Source of the DNA: Planctomycetota bacterium
GTDB lineage: Bacteria > Planctomycetota > Phycisphaerae > UBA1845 > UTPLA1
Reading direction: 5' to 3'
Length of the DNA: 64,000 nt
NCBI GenBank assembly: GCA_016235815.1
Contig: JACRIM010000060.1
Coordinates: 85,527 to 149,526, forward strand
The notes beneath the pieces are model-generated. The model had not been told where the DNA came from and made no database searches. It saw nothing but the letters and a program-made list of their open reading frames with translations. This document shows, one piece after another, positions 22,571 through 31,620 of this stretch (its first letter is position 1; every line of letters starts with the position of its first letter). The translations under genes were made by a program, and so were the position numbers.

Positions 22571-25402
22571 TTACGGCATAGTCATTCCCAGTTCCGTGAG
22601 TTTGTTCACATAGGCTTGGAACTGCTCGCCCGTCGTCAACTCGCAGTCCAGGCCCCAACACTGCGAGAGGCTCCATTCATAGAATGCCTCCCACGTCTCC
22701 TCGCTCGGGCCTTGAATCACCGTGGAAATGCCCGGTGCTTCGGCGTCAGTCAGCGCATCGGAGAAACCCGCTCCCTCACGGTCGCGGCTCTGATTCGGCG
22801 CGCGGCTCGGATGGCTGCCGGCGCGTAGCTCTTCCTCCTCACACTCATCCGGCACGCCGTTCTCGTTCGCATCGTCGCTGTATTCTGACGCGATGTCGCA
22901 TTCATCGAGCGTTCCATTCTCATTGCAATCGAAGCTCCCATACGGCGGCGGCAGGGCCAGATTGCATTCGTCCGGCATTCCGTCCTCGTTGCAATCGTCA
23001 CTGACGAACGTGTTGCCGTCGGGGTCGAGCGGGTCGATGTCGCAATCGTCGGGCACACCGTTTTCATTGCAATCAAGCTCGCACTCGTCTGGCGTTCCGT
23101 TAGCGTTACAGTCGTAGCTCCCCGCGAGACTGTTGCACGTGTTGCCTCCGCCGCAGGTGATGTCGAGATCATCCGGTCGGCCGTTCTCGTTGCAGTCCTT
23201 CTCACATTCATCGGGGATGTTGTTGCTGTTGGCGTCGTAGCTGCCCACGATTCCGCCGCAGGTGTTCCCGCCTCCGCACACGATGTCGGCACTGTCGGGC
23301 CGCGAGTTGATGTTGCAATCGGGTTGGCACTCGTCGGGTACGCCGTTGGCGTCGAGGTCGGGCGAGACGAGTTCATTGCCGTCTGGGTCTTCGGTGTTAA
23401 TGTCGCATTCGTCGGGGATGAGGTTGTTGTTACAGTCCTCGCTCGTTCCGTCAGCGATGTCGTTCGCGTCGGGGACTTCGTTGGCGTTGCAGTCGGCGAG
23501 GCTTCGCGACTCGGTCTCACAGCTTGCACCCGCTAGAATGCGTTCGACGAATAACTGCACGTCCAATCCATTCGCTACACCATCCTCGTTGCAGTCCGCA
23601 GGGCAGATCAACGGGTATCCTGTGACAATATCCAAACAGCGAGGAACACCGGTGTTGCCAAGAAGTGTTGCAACAAAAAGCGGCACGTCCACCAAGTTAA
23701 CCGAGCCATTGCCGTCCATGTCGCCCTTGCAGCAGGTGTTGTTCGTATCGAGGACGTCCGCATAGCCCGCCGGAAGTTTTGTGAAATAGACTTGGTTGTT
23801 ATTCCGGCAACAGTAGGGGCTGATCGGAATCGGATAATCGACCGCCGTCCACACACAGACGACTTCACCTTCGCGCCCATATCGAATGGTGTGTTGATTG
23901 CTGTTGGCGAGGCGGCGTTGAATGACGTTTGTTCCTCCATAACCGTTTGCGGTCGTGTCCTGATTCACCCGGAAATTCGCCCCCATTGGTCGCCCGTTTT
24001 CAAAGTACTGAGCGAGAATCTCATCCGCTGAGCCGCTCGGGGCACCCGCGTTGTTGGTCCACGCCGCGATCCAACGGCCATTGCCCTCACGGCTGATGGC
24101 CACCGTAGGACTGGCAACAGTGGGGTTGTAATTGCTTTGCGGAGGCGCATTGATAATGAACTCCGGTGAGATGGGGTAGGGCGCCGTCGCGCCGCCTGCC
24201 CATTTAAATCGGCGGGCGAAGACCTTGGCGTGATTCTGATTGCACGGACTAGGCAACGGGTCGCCATTCCAAACCACTACAACATCGCTTCCGAAGAAAT
24301 CGACAGCGGCAGAGAATTGAATGCTCGGATTGGCCTCAATGGTCGTGTCGTTCACGATGATTCCGTCGCCGCCGATGACGCGATTGCCGCTCGAATCGAC
24401 CATGTCTAAATGGATGTTGAAGGCGTCATTATTGAAAGAGCTTTCGGCATGAGCCCATAACACAACCGAATAGCCTTGATCCGTCGCAATGCAGGGTTGC
24501 CAGAGCGATTGCAGCCGGTCAGCACACGGTGATGCCCCTCCACAGTCGACAGAATCGAGTATGGTGGTTATTCCCGATCCCGGCGTTCGTGCAAAGCGAA
24601 GCGTCTTAGTCACGTCGCCGGTTGGACCGTATTCGGTGTAGGCCGTCGTCCGCAGGACGCTTGACAAGTAGGAGATTCCAGCGGAGGGAGTGTAGTTTCT
24701 GCGAGTGGTCGTGGGCGTGGGCGGATTCGCAACGGGCCACGTGGCAGGATCATCGGTTTCGTCAAAATCCGCGACAAGCAGTTCGCCGAAATATGCGCCA
24801 ACGTCCGTGGTCAGCGTGTTACCGCTGCCGACGCCCGTCCATGCGACGCGAACCTCATGGCCGGTGATCGCAATGGAAGGAGTGGCGTGCGTGGTGTTGC
24901 CGGTGATCTGCGGGTCCGCGAATTGAATAAGGCCCGACACCGTCCGAGGTCCATTGAGGCATTCCCCATCGGCATCAAAGCGGGCGACAAGAATCTTGTA
25001 GTAATTGACCTGGCCCTCGTACTCGATAGGCACGCAGCCGTTGATGAATTCATCCGATCTCCATGCTACAAGAAACGAATTGTCGGATTCACTGGAGTCG
25101 TCGATGGCGACGCTGGCACTTTCACCGCGCGTGAAGGCTTCGTCATAATTGGCCGGTTGAGAGCTGGCCGGGGCGACTCGACCCTCGATGATGCCGCTGC
25201 CGTACGTCGTTGGTGACGCGGCGCAGGGATGCTGGTAATACTCACAATCGTCCGCGAAAGAGGTTGCAGTAACGGCGGTCAAGCCGAGCAGAAGACCCAA
25301 TGCGGCGACGAACCAAAATCGCCGCCGCCGCTCAATGGCCCTTCCGTCGTTCGTTTGAGTGGGTTGTTTTCGATGTTTGAATTCGAGAGAACAGCGGGCC
25401 AT
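22571..25402 (-). CDS. Secreted protein with dockerin-like module and tandem calcium-type (thrombospondin-3-like) repeats
   Basis: The ATG at 25402 follows AAGGAGG and gives 943 residues. A signal anchor (FWFVAALGLLLGLTAVTATSF) is followed by a large region (about 60-550) of repeated beta-strand blocks that looks like a beta-propeller. Next is a dockerin-like pair (GDMDGNGSVNLVDVPLF and DCNEDGVANGLDVQLF, about 555-625). Then come about eleven repeats of the form DxNxNGxPDECDI (about 631-855), which resemble thrombospondin type 3 calcium-binding repeats. A Glu/Trp-rich tail of about 85 residues ends the protein. Such repeats bind calcium and stiffen extracellular proteins. No enzyme motif was found. 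The start lies inside the 3' end of the upstream PEP-CTERM gene (70-base overlap), so the two are probably co-transcribed. Confidence 0.85.
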   Translation of the reverse strand: MARCSLEFKHRKQPTQTNDGRAIERRRRFWFVAALGLLLGLTAVTATSFADDCEYYQHPCAASPTTYGSGIIEGRVAPASSQPANYDEAFTRGESASVAIDDSSESDNSFLVAWRSDEFINGCVPIEYEGQVNYYKILVARFDADGECLNGPRTVSGLIQFADPQITGNTTHATPSIAITGHEVRVAWTGVGSGNTLTTDVGAYFGELLVADFDETDDPATWPVANPPTPTTTRRNYTPSAGISYLSSVLRTTAYTEYGPTGDVTKTLRFARTPGSGITTILDSVDCGGASPCADRLQSLWQPCIATDQGYSVVLWAHAESSFNNDAFNIHLDMVDSSGNRVIGGDGIIVNDTTIEANPSIQFSAAVDFFGSDVVVVWNGDPLPSPCNQNHAKVFARRFKWAGGATAPYPISPEFIINAPPQSNYNPTVASPTVAISREGNGRWIAAWTNNAGAPSGSADEILAQYFENGRPMGANFRVNQDTTANGYGGTNVIQRRLANSNQHTIRYGREGEVVCVWTAVDYPIPISPYCCRNNNQVYFTKLPAGYADVLDTNNTCCKGDMDGNGSVNLVDVPLFVATLLGNTGVPRCLDIVTGYPLICPADCNEDGVANGLDVQLFVERILAGASCETESRSLADCNANEVPDANDIADGTSEDCNNNLIPDECDINTEDPDGNELVSPDLDANGVPDECQPDCNINSRPDSADIVCGGGNTCGGIVGSYDANSNNIPDECEKDCNENGRPDDLDITCGGGNTCNSLAGSYDCNANGTPDECELDCNENGVPDDCDIDPLDPDGNTFVSDDCNEDGMPDECNLALPPPYGSFDCNENGTLDECDIASEYSDDANENGVPDECEEEELRAGSHPSRAPNQSRDREGAGFSDALTDAEAPGISTVIQGPSEETWEAFYEWSLSQCWGLDCELTTGEQFQAYVNKLTELGMTMP
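22768..22790. repeat. Possible dispersed planctomycete repeat inside a coding sequence
   Basis: These bases encode SRDREGAG in the tail of the calcium-repeat protein. From memory, GC-rich strings reading SRDREGA in one frame recur in planctomycete genomes both inside and between genes. Only one copy was seen here, so the call rests on recollection of other genomes. Confidence 0.35.
22840..23510 (-). repeat. Tandem repeats coding for DxNxNGxPDE calcium-type motifs
   Basis: The stretch encodes about eleven degenerate copies of a 13-residue Asp/Asn motif spaced by 5-20 residues. Two copies carry the identical flank CGGGNTC (near 23150 and 23275), showing recent internal duplication of a larger unit of about 40 residues. 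Confidence 0.8.
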
Positions 25403-26180
25403 GCGGTGCCTCCTTGCGGCATCTTGTCCCCCAACCATGGGATGAAGCGGAATCGAAACCACTTCGATACCGCGATGAAACCAAACGTCGCCGCTTTTGA
25501 CGCGACGAGAACGCCAATGCTATGAACAAAGTTGCGATTGTGGACGGCTCTGGAACATCGCTGAGTTGAAAAGCGAGGTTAACACCATTTCTGTAAGTCC
25601 AGCCGGAAACATCAGGGTTGATTCCTGCAATGGTATCGCCCGGCGCATTCGAAAACTCCCACCGAAACACGCTCTGCGGACTGCCCACCTGGACGATCTC
25701 CATCCAATACCGCGTCGACGCCGAGGCCGAAAAGGGAGTAGTCAAGTCAACATCAAACTCGTACTCACGCGCTCCGGTCGTGAAATCGACCGTACGGCCG
25801 GTCGACACGCGCGTTGGATTTAGGAACGACTCTTCGTATAGCATCGAGCCCGGAACGCCGTTATCGCCGGTGTCGTCGTAGAAACGAATGCGCATCACCT
25901 CGTCGCCCGCCGGCGGAAGGATTTGGCTGCCGCCTCCCCCGCCGATATTCCCGTAGAACCCCCACCACTTCACATGAGCTACCGTTGCGCTCGTCGGCAA
26001 CGTGAAATCATCCGCCAACAGTTGCCAATAGGGATCGCCGAATAACGTCACGAACTCCGTGTCAGCGGATGGGCCGTTGAACATGGGCGGATGGTCGACA
26101 ATGATCCCGGCCTCCGCGCGCGAAGCAGCGCCCACGATCAGCGCCAGAACCACCACCATAATTCCAGTGATTCGTCTCAT
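25332..26180 (-). CDS. PEP-CTERM protein with an extended C-terminus
   Basis: The ATG at 26180 begins a signal peptide (MRRITGIMVVVLALIVGAAS, cut near EAG) of a 282-residue protein. The mature region is a beta-rich domain with DDFTLPTSATVAHVKWWGFY and RYWMEIVQV, like many planctomycete PEP-CTERM proteins of unknown function. VPEPSTIATLFIALAFSSRQKRRR is a PEP-CTERM tail, but the frame continues for another 46 or so residues after the basic cluster and overlaps the start of the next gene by 71 bases. PEP-CTERM tails normally end within a few residues of the basic cluster, so the normal stop may have been lost or a frameshift may exist. Confidence 0.8.
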   Translation of the reverse strand: MRRITGIMVVVLALIVGAASRAEAGIIVDHPPMFNGPSADTEFVTLFGDPYWQLLADDFTLPTSATVAHVKWWGFYGNIGGGGGSQILPPAGDEVMRIRFYDDTGDNGVPGSMLYEESFLNPTRVSTGRTVDFTTGAREYEFDVDLTTPFSASASTRYWMEIVQVGSPQSVFRWEFSNAPGDTIAGINPDVSGWTYRNGVNLAFQLSDVPEPSTIATLFIALAFSSRQKRRRLVSSRYRSGFDSASSHGWGTRCRKEAPHGPLFSRIQTSKTTHSNERRKGH

Positions 26181-26482
26181 CCCACAAGGCCCTCGGTCAT
26201 GGCATGAAGCACGCGGATTCCCCGCATGCCCGATATTCATTTTCCCTCGATGGTCGTTGAAAGTCAAGAAATTGCCGCCATTTTTTCTTGCTTAACCCAC
26301 ATTTTACAAACACAGCTTGAACGCGACCTAATATCGAGTCCCATGGACTGGTGTTTGCCACAACTTTGATCGGCAGGTTTCCGCGTAATCCACTGAATCA
26401 CCTTCCTCATGATTCCAAAGCGGAATCAGCATATCCTGATAACTAAACGGAATCAAATTAACAACACTGGATAGTGGCCTTT
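26181..26482. other. Divergent promoter region
   Basis: About 300 AT-richer bases between the PEP-CTERM gene (minus) and the XRE gene (plus). It includes ATTCCAAAGCGGAATCAG and AAACGGAATCAAAT at about 26412-26458, a GCGGAATCA/ACGGAATCA pair about 30 bases apart that could be an operator for the adjacent XRE regulator. No gene is seen. Confidence 0.4.
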
Positions 26483-26734
26483 ATGGCCAAGGCCCAGCAC
26501 GCAGCCAGTTATCGCGGTTTTCCGGCCATGCTGCGCCGGATGCGAGAGGAGGCCCAATTCACGCAACGCGATCTGGCCAAACGGCTACGTCGAAGCCAGC
26601 CGTGGGTCCATAAGACTGAGATTGGGGAACGCCGGGCGGATATCACAGAATTTCTGGATTGGTGCATCGCATGCAAAGTTGATCCTGAGCAGGCATTTCA
26701 CGAGCTTTGTCGCAACCGATCAAGGCGACCGTAG
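26483..26734 (+). CDS. XRE-family helix-turn-helix regulator
   Basis: An 83-residue protein consisting of one HTH of the Cro/C1 type: FPAMLRRMREEAQFTQRDLAKRL, then RRSQPWVHKTEIGERRADITEFLDW, with the turn at QRDLAKRLRRSQPWV. The ATG at 26483 is preferred; an in-frame GTG lies at 26474. No toxin or kinase partner is adjacent. Pairs of GGAATCA in the upstream region might be its own operator, by analogy with autoregulated XRE proteins. Confidence 0.85.
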   Translation: MAKAQHAASYRGFPAMLRRMREEAQFTQRDLAKRLRRSQPWVHKTEIGERRADITEFLDWCIACKVDPEQAFHELCRNRSRRP

Positions 26735-26939
26735 GCAATCTCGTGAAACGCCTCAGATACAATCATCGTCTACCCGTGCCGTCGGAGATTGTGACTCGAA
26801 CGGAAAGGCGGATCGTCACTGTCTCACATTCCCCGACCAGCCTCCGTTTGACACCCCCCAAGGCCCCCCCTACCATGGCTGGGCTATGGTTTGTTGCGTG
26901 GGGGCTGGCGATGCGTAACCCGCGTCGCCGAAAGGTCTT

Positions 26940-27398
26940 GTGACGCTGCGAATGACGTTGAGAACTCCGCTATTGTCGCTTCTTGGCCTGGCGTGTCTGG
27001 TGGTTGCCGGTTGTCCGTCCAAGGAATCCACCACGCCCACGGTGATGGATGCCCGGGCGCAGCCCTACGTCGTCGATATCCCGGTGCCCAAGTCCTTCGA
27101 GTTGGACGGCCGGCGGAGCGATCACAAGATCGTGGCGGGGCGGCGCAGCGTGAACCACTATTACTGCGGCAGCTCTGACATCATCCCGGTCCGCAGCTTC
27201 TATGCCCACTACATGCCGCTGGCTCAGTGGCAACTGGTGGATGAGAAGCTGTATGCCGGAACTTATGTGTTGAACTTCCGGAAGAACGAGGAAAAGTGCG
27301 AGATCCGGATCGAACGTGTGCCCGCGGGCATGTTTGGCAAGCCGACTCAGATTCGCGCGGTCATTAAATCACTCTATGCGGAGACGCCGAACGACTAA
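26940..27398 (+). CDS. Lipoprotein of unknown function
   Basis: The 152-residue protein starts at a GTG with AAAGG six bases upstream; an ATG lies four codons later. It has a lipoprotein signal with lipobox LVVAGC, so it should be lipidated at Cys (about residue 25). The mature part contains YYCGSSDIIPVRSFYAHYMPLAQWQLV and NEEKCEIRIERV, a compact alpha/beta fold with two cysteines. This resembles short planctomycete lipoproteins without assigned function. The YfgM-like TPR gene follows after 15 bases, so the two are probably one operon and may act together at the membrane. Confidence 0.8.
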   Translation: MTLRMTLRTPLLSLLGLACLVVAGCPSKESTTPTVMDARAQPYVVDIPVPKSFELDGRRSDHKIVAGRRSVNHYYCGSSDIIPVRSFYAHYMPLAQWQLVDEKLYAGTYVLNFRKNEEKCEIRIERVPAGMFGKPTQIRAVIKSLYAETPND

Positions 27399-27413
27399 TC
27401 GGCGCTGGTGCTT

Positions 27414-28190
27414 ATGAAGGCAGAACGACGACAAGAATTGCGTACCAACGAACTCGCCCAGCAGATCGACCATGCCGGCGACTACATGAAGCAGAACGCC
27501 GCGACGCTCGCCACCCTCGTGATCGTCGCGACGGCCGTGGTGGCCGCGGGTTTCTGGTATATGCAGAACCGCAAGAGCTCGCGCATGGAGGCGTGGGCCA
27601 AGATCTCGCAGCGGGCCGGCCTAATCGATACGGCCGCAGAGCCGGTCGATAAATACAAGGCCGTCGCCGAAGAGAACCTCGACCCGGCGCTGACAATTCA
27701 GGCCTACCTCAAGACCGCGCAGGCCGCCTATGCCGAACTCGGCAAGGCCAAGGCCGCCGGCAAGGAGCCTGCCAAGAACTTCGCCCAGATCGCCGAAGAG
27801 GCGTACACCAAGGTGCTCAGCCTGACGACGGCGCCGCTGACCATTGGTCAGGCCACTATCGGCCTCGGTCTTCTCGCGGAAGACAAGGGTGATTTCGCGA
27901 AGGCCAAGGAGTATTACAAGAAGGTGATTGACGACGCGCGGTTCGCGGATTCGGCCATTAAGACGCAGGCCGAGTATCGCTACAACAACATGGACAAGTG
28001 GACCTCCGCCGTCGTCTTTGCACCGCCGCCGCCGCCGGCATCGCAACCGGCCGCCGCCGACGCTTCGGGCATGACACCTGCAGGCTTGGTGACACCGCAG
28101 GCTGTTACACCGGATCAGGTGCCTGATTCGGTGAAAAATCTTGCAAAACAGGCGGCACCGTCGCCGACAACGCAGCCGGCCGGAAACTAA
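27414..28190 (+). CDS. YfgM-like membrane-anchored TPR protein
   Basis: The 258-residue protein has a short charged N-terminus, one transmembrane helix (ATLATLVIVATAVVAAGFWYM) and a helical periplasmic region with TPR-like pairs (AYLKTAQAAYAELGKAKAAG; GLLAEDKGDFAKAKEYYKKVI), then an Ala/Pro/Gln-rich tail (PPPPPASQPAAADAS). This is the layout of YfgM/TPR_21 proteins, which assist Sec-dependent folding outside the membrane. The start is the ATG at 27414; an in-frame GTG at 27408 is also possible. The lipoprotein gene upstream may be a partner. Confidence 0.8.
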   Translation: MKAERRQELRTNELAQQIDHAGDYMKQNAATLATLVIVATAVVAAGFWYMQNRKSSRMEAWAKISQRAGLIDTAAEPVDKYKAVAEENLDPALTIQAYLKTAQAAYAELGKAKAAGKEPAKNFAQIAEEAYTKVLSLTTAPLTIGQATIGLGLLAEDKGDFAKAKEYYKKVIDDARFADSAIKTQAEYRYNNMDKWTSAVVFAPPPPPASQPAAADASGMTPAGLVTPQAVTPDQVPDSVKNLAKQAAPSPTTQPAGN

Positions 28191-28290
28191 GGGCCTATCC
28201 GCTTAACTGCTGCGCACCGGGTATCAGTCTGGTGCCACACGGGGTTATTCGGAGAGGCACTATTCGAAACGGCAAGGGGTCGTTCACGAT

Positions 28291-28983
28291 ATGCAGCCGC
28301 AAACACTCAAGACGCGTGGCCTCCACGTCGGCGTACGATTCGCCCCACCGGCCATACTCGACAAACAGCACAAACAGGACTTCCAGCTCAAATGCGGCGA
28401 CGGCTTCGACTGGCGGCGACAGGAATACCAGGACACCGCCTGGCACCTCGTCAGCCCGCAGAGCGAGGGCGACCCGCGAAGTCAGCTTAAACTTTCGCTC
28501 CAGCCCGACGTCGTCAACTTTGAGGATTATTTTCCAACCGCCCCGCTGGAGGTCTACACCGACAACCTGCGGCTGGTGCTGAAAACGGTGGCCGACGTTT
28601 TCAATCCACGGATCATCCTCGGCACCGGCGTGGTTATTCGCCTGACGGCGCAGTCGGACGGCAATGACGCCCGTGTCTTTCTCGGGCAGCGATGTCTTCG
28701 GCTCGACGATCGCCTCGCCGTACTTGGACGCCCAGTTCATGCGGTCGGGTTGAAGTTTCTCTTGCCGCCGCTTCCGGGCGAAGACATGCCCAACTGGCAG
28801 GCTGAGATCAAGATCGAATCACTGATCGAAGATGTGCGGCAACTGTTCATCGAAGTCGATGCCCGTTGGGCAAATCCGATGGGCTGGGATGTCGATTCCG
28901 TTGTTGACCGGTTGAAGACAGCCCACGCATTCGCGACCGGGCCGGTCATTCAGATGATTCAGGGCATGGGCCGCGAAAGTTGA
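28291..28983 (+). CDS. Conserved hypothetical protein (possibly TIGR04255-like)
   Basis: A 230-residue soluble protein without signal peptide or membrane segment. It is an alpha/beta protein with LHVGVRFAPPAIL near the start, a mixed middle (FEDYFPTAPLEVYTDNLRLVLKTV, residue range about 75-100) and KIESLIEDVRQLFIEVDARW near the end. The overall layout is reminiscent of the sporadically distributed TIGR04255 family, but this is weak. No catalytic motif was recognised. The ROK kinase gene converges on it, with the two stops almost touching at 28983/28985. Confidence 0.6.
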   Translation: MQPQTLKTRGLHVGVRFAPPAILDKQHKQDFQLKCGDGFDWRRQEYQDTAWHLVSPQSEGDPRSQLKLSLQPDVVNFEDYFPTAPLEVYTDNLRLVLKTVADVFNPRIILGTGVVIRLTAQSDGNDARVFLGQRCLRLDDRLAVLGRPVHAVGLKFLLPPLPGEDMPNWQAEIKIESLIEDVRQLFIEVDARWANPMGWDVDSVVDRLKTAHAFATGPVIQMIQGMGRES

Positions 28984-28984
28984 T

Positions 28985-29956
28985 TTACGCGCGGGTGTTT
29001 TCAAATACAGTCAAACCGGCGCCGACAAACCCTGCGTCATTTCCCAGTTCGGCAAGGCAAATCGTCGGTGGCTTGTTGATCATGCGCGACCCGTAATCTC
29101 GAACGGCATCCATCACAGGGTTCAACAGCCGCCGGCCCGCGGCGCACATGCCGCCCGCAAGCACGATAAGTTCGGGATTGACGGTGTGATGCAGATTGAG
29201 GCATGCAATGGCGAGGTAGCGACACGTCTCAGTCCAGATCTCATTCGCCAGCATATCACCCGTACCGGCGGCATTTACAACATCGAGCGAACTAACCCGC
29301 CCCTTCGCCTGCATGACGTTCGACAGTGACGACGCTCTGCCGGCCTTGATCGCCTCTTCGGCACGCGCCGCCGTGCTCGACGCCGACGCATAGGCCTCGA
29401 GGCATCCGAGCTGCCCGCACCCGCAGCGTCGTCCTTGCACTTGTACGATTGTGTGGCCAACCTCCGCGGCGCACTCGTCGGCACCGCGCCAGAGCCTGCC
29501 ATCCAGCACGATGCCGCCACCGACACCGGTTCCAAGCGTGAGCAACACCAAGTGCCGCCGGCCTCGCCCCGCGCCGCAGGTGAACTCAGCCACGGCGGCA
29601 CAATTCGCATCGTTTTCCAGCGACACCCGAATCCCGGTGCGTTCACGAAGAAGCGCGGCCACCGGAACATTCTTCCAACCGGGCAGATTCGGCGGCATGA
29701 ACACGATGCCATCGCGATGGCTCAGGGTGCCTGGCATACCGAGGCCGATTCCCACGATGGTTGACCCATTTGGCGCGAGGTTGCGCAACCGCCCGGCGGC
29801 ATCGGCCATGCGAACGATCATGTGTTCAGGGCCGCGACCGGCCTCGGATGCCGACTCATCCTTGGCGACGACCTCCCCTTCCGGCGACACCAGGCCGGCC
29901 TTGATAAAGGTGCCTCCGACGTCGATTCCAATTGCATATGTGGCGGCGTCGGTCAT
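28985..29956 (-). CDS. ROK-family sugar kinase (glucokinase-like)
   Basis: The 323-residue protein begins with the ROK phosphate-binding motif IGIDVGGTFIKAGLV and has PNLPGW, NDANCAAVAEF, LTLGTGVGGGIVLDG and the zinc-type CGCGQLGCLEAYAS cluster, followed by VLAGGMCAAG. This pattern fits a ROK glucokinase or related N-acyl hexosamine kinase; the exact sugar cannot be told. Its start overlaps the tatD stop by ATGA, making it the last gene of the rpsP-trmD-rplS-yraN-tatD run. Confidence 0.9.
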   Translation of the reverse strand: MTDAATYAIGIDVGGTFIKAGLVSPEGEVVAKDESASEAGRGPEHMIVRMADAAGRLRNLAPNGSTIVGIGLGMPGTLSHRDGIVFMPPNLPGWKNVPVAALLRERTGIRVSLENDANCAAVAEFTCGAGRGRRHLVLLTLGTGVGGGIVLDGRLWRGADECAAEVGHTIVQVQGRRCGCGQLGCLEAYASASSTAARAEEAIKAGRASSLSNVMQAKGRVSSLDVVNAAGTGDMLANEIWTETCRYLAIACLNLHHTVNPELIVLAGGMCAAGRRLLNPVMDAVRDYGSRMINKPPTICLAELGNDAGFVGAGLTVFENTRA

Positions 29957-30741
29957 GGTTCACCCGTGTTCGGCAGTCCGAAGAAACGATGTGTATTGCG
30001 CCGCGTCAGTGCCGTCAAATCGGGCAGGCTAAGACCGCGCACTTCGGCCATGCATTGGGCAGTGTAGGCCAGATAGGCCGGCTCATTGGGCCGGGCACTG
30101 CGCACCGGCTCCGGGGAGAGATACGGGCTGTCGGTTTCGATCATGATCTGATCGGCGGGGAGCATTTTCGCGACCTCGCGTAGTTCCTGTGATCGTTTGA
30201 AGGTCACCACGCCGGTCAACGAGAGCCAATAACCCCGGCCGAGGATGTCGATTGCTTCGGCTTTCGAGCCTGTGAAGCAATGGAACACGACGCCGGTGAG
30301 CATCGGGAAATCGGCGAGGATGGCGAGCACGTCGGCGTGGGCTTCTCGACAATGGATGACAACCGGCTTGTTCACGTCGCAGGCGATCCCGAGTTGGCGT
30401 CGAAATACGCGGTGCTGGCTCGGTCGATCCGAGTAGTCGTAGTGATAGTCGAGACCCATCTCGCCGACGGCGCATACATCCGGCCGCGAGGCGAGCGCGC
30501 CCAATTCCCGATCCCAGCCGTCGGTGACCTTGCCGGCTTCGTGTGGGTGAATCCCGCAGGCCATGTGGACGCTTGAATGTCGCGCCGCGAGTTCCTGTGC
30601 GCGTGCGGCGTCTTCAATATCTGTCGCGATGGTTACGAAATCGGTGACCCCGGCGGCCTTCGCGCGTGCGATTACATCATCTGCTTGCGGCCAAAGGGCG
30701 TCCGAGGTGAGGTGACAATGCGAATCGATGAGGCCTTGCAC
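29953..30741 (-). CDS. tatD: TatD-family metal-dependent hydrolase
   Basis: The 262-residue TIM-barrel protein has the TatD metal ligands: the N-terminal HxH in LIDSHCHL, CGIHPHEAG, Glu in AVGEMGLDYHYD, PVVIHCREAH, VFHCFTGS, and the C-terminal TDSPYL. TatD/YcfH proteins are 3'-5' exonucleases or deoxyribonucleases with a role in DNA repair and turnover. The yraN gene lies three bases upstream and the ROK kinase overlaps downstream, so it sits inside an operon with translation genes. Confidence 0.94.
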   Translation of the reverse strand: MQGLIDSHCHLTSDALWPQADDVIARAKAAGVTDFVTIATDIEDAARAQELAARHSSVHMACGIHPHEAGKVTDGWDRELGALASRPDVCAVGEMGLDYHYDYSDRPSQHRVFRRQLGIACDVNKPVVIHCREAHADVLAILADFPMLTGVVFHCFTGSKAEAIDILGRGYWLSLTGVVTFKRSQELREVAKMLPADQIMIETDSPYLSPEPVRSARPNEPAYLAYTAQCMAEVRGLSLPDLTALTRRNTHRFFGLPNTGEP

Positions 30742-30744
30742 CGG

Positions 30745-31116
30745 TCAACTCCGTGGAATGAAGGCCTCGGGAATATGTCGCACGACGGGTTCGCGTCCAT
30801 CGGCAATCACGACACTGACTGCATCAAATCGATACGCGCACTCTGGATGGCGATGCTTCGCCAACCAGAACTCCGCGACCTGCCGGAGTTTGCGCTGTTT
30901 GGCGGGCGTGATGTGACTTTCAGGATCATCGTGCCGGTCGCTGGCCAGCGACTTCACTTCCACAAAGACGATCGTGTTGCCAACCTGGGTGATGATATCG
31001 AGTTCACCCAATGGGCAGGTAAAGTTCTTTGCAAGAATCTTGTGCCCCAGCGCGCAGAGGAATTGCTGCGCGGCTTTCTCCCCGATGGTCCCAAGTTGTT
31101 TGGTGTTGCCGATCAC
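30745..31116 (-). CDS. yraN: YraN/UPF0102 family protein
   Basis: A 123-residue protein with the family's nuclease-like core: GTIGEKAAQQFLCALGHKI, then CPLGELDIITQVGNTIVFVEVKS, which has the D...ExK arrangement of PD-(D/E)xK folds, and TPAKQRKLRQVAEFWL. The biochemical role is unknown; the family is often found beside ribosomal and RNase HII genes. It begins 20 bases after the rplS stop and ends 3 bases before tatD. Confidence 0.93.
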   Translation of the reverse strand: MIGNTKQLGTIGEKAAQQFLCALGHKILAKNFTCPLGELDIITQVGNTIVFVEVKSLASDRHDDPESHITPAKQRKLRQVAEFWLAKHRHPECAYRFDAVSVVIADGREPVVRHIPEAFIPRS

Positions 31117-31136
31117 GGCTGGATGAAGGCAGTGGT

Positions 31137-31583
31137 CTAGACCGTCGCCACGGCTTCCGGCTCAGCGGCCGGACGTCGCGATCGAACTGGAGCACCTTCG
31201 GCCGGAGCCGAATCGGTGACGCCCTCGTCAGCAGCCGCCCGGCGTTCTCGTAGCTTGCGAGCCTTGCCGACGCGCTCACGCAGGTAATAGAGCTTCGCAC
31301 GGCGAACTTTGCCGTGGCGAACCACTTCGACGCCCGCGATACGCGGCGACTGCATCGGGAAGGTTCGCTCAACGCCTTCGTTGTTGACGATGCGTCGGAC
31401 CGTAAAGGTCTCGTTCAGGCCGCCGCCCTTGCGTGCGATCACCGTTCCGATGAAGGGCTGAACGCGCTCCTTGTTGCCTTCAATAATCTTGACCCCGACG
31501 GACACGGTATCGCCGATGTCGAACTGGAGCGCGCTTTTTCGCATCCGATCCTTCTCAACGCCTTCGATCAATCTGTTACGCAT
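31137..31583 (-). CDS. rplS: Ribosomal protein L19
   Basis: The first about 115 residues match L19 ([77 protein letters not shown]). A 30-residue Ala/Pro/Glu/Arg-rich tail is extra compared with the usual 115 residues of the family. L19 sits at the 30S-50S interface. A hairpin region just upstream in the trmD-rplS gap may control it. Confidence 0.97.
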   Translation of the reverse strand: MRNRLIEGVEKDRMRKSALQFDIGDTVSVGVKIIEGNKERVQPFIGTVIARKGGGLNETFTVRRIVNNEGVERTFPMQSPRIAGVEVVRHGKVRRAKLYYLRERVGKARKLRERRAAADEGVTDSAPAEGAPVRSRRPAAEPEAVATV

Positions 31584-31620
31584 GGCACGACTCCAATCTC
31601 ACACAGCGACTACGTCTTAT

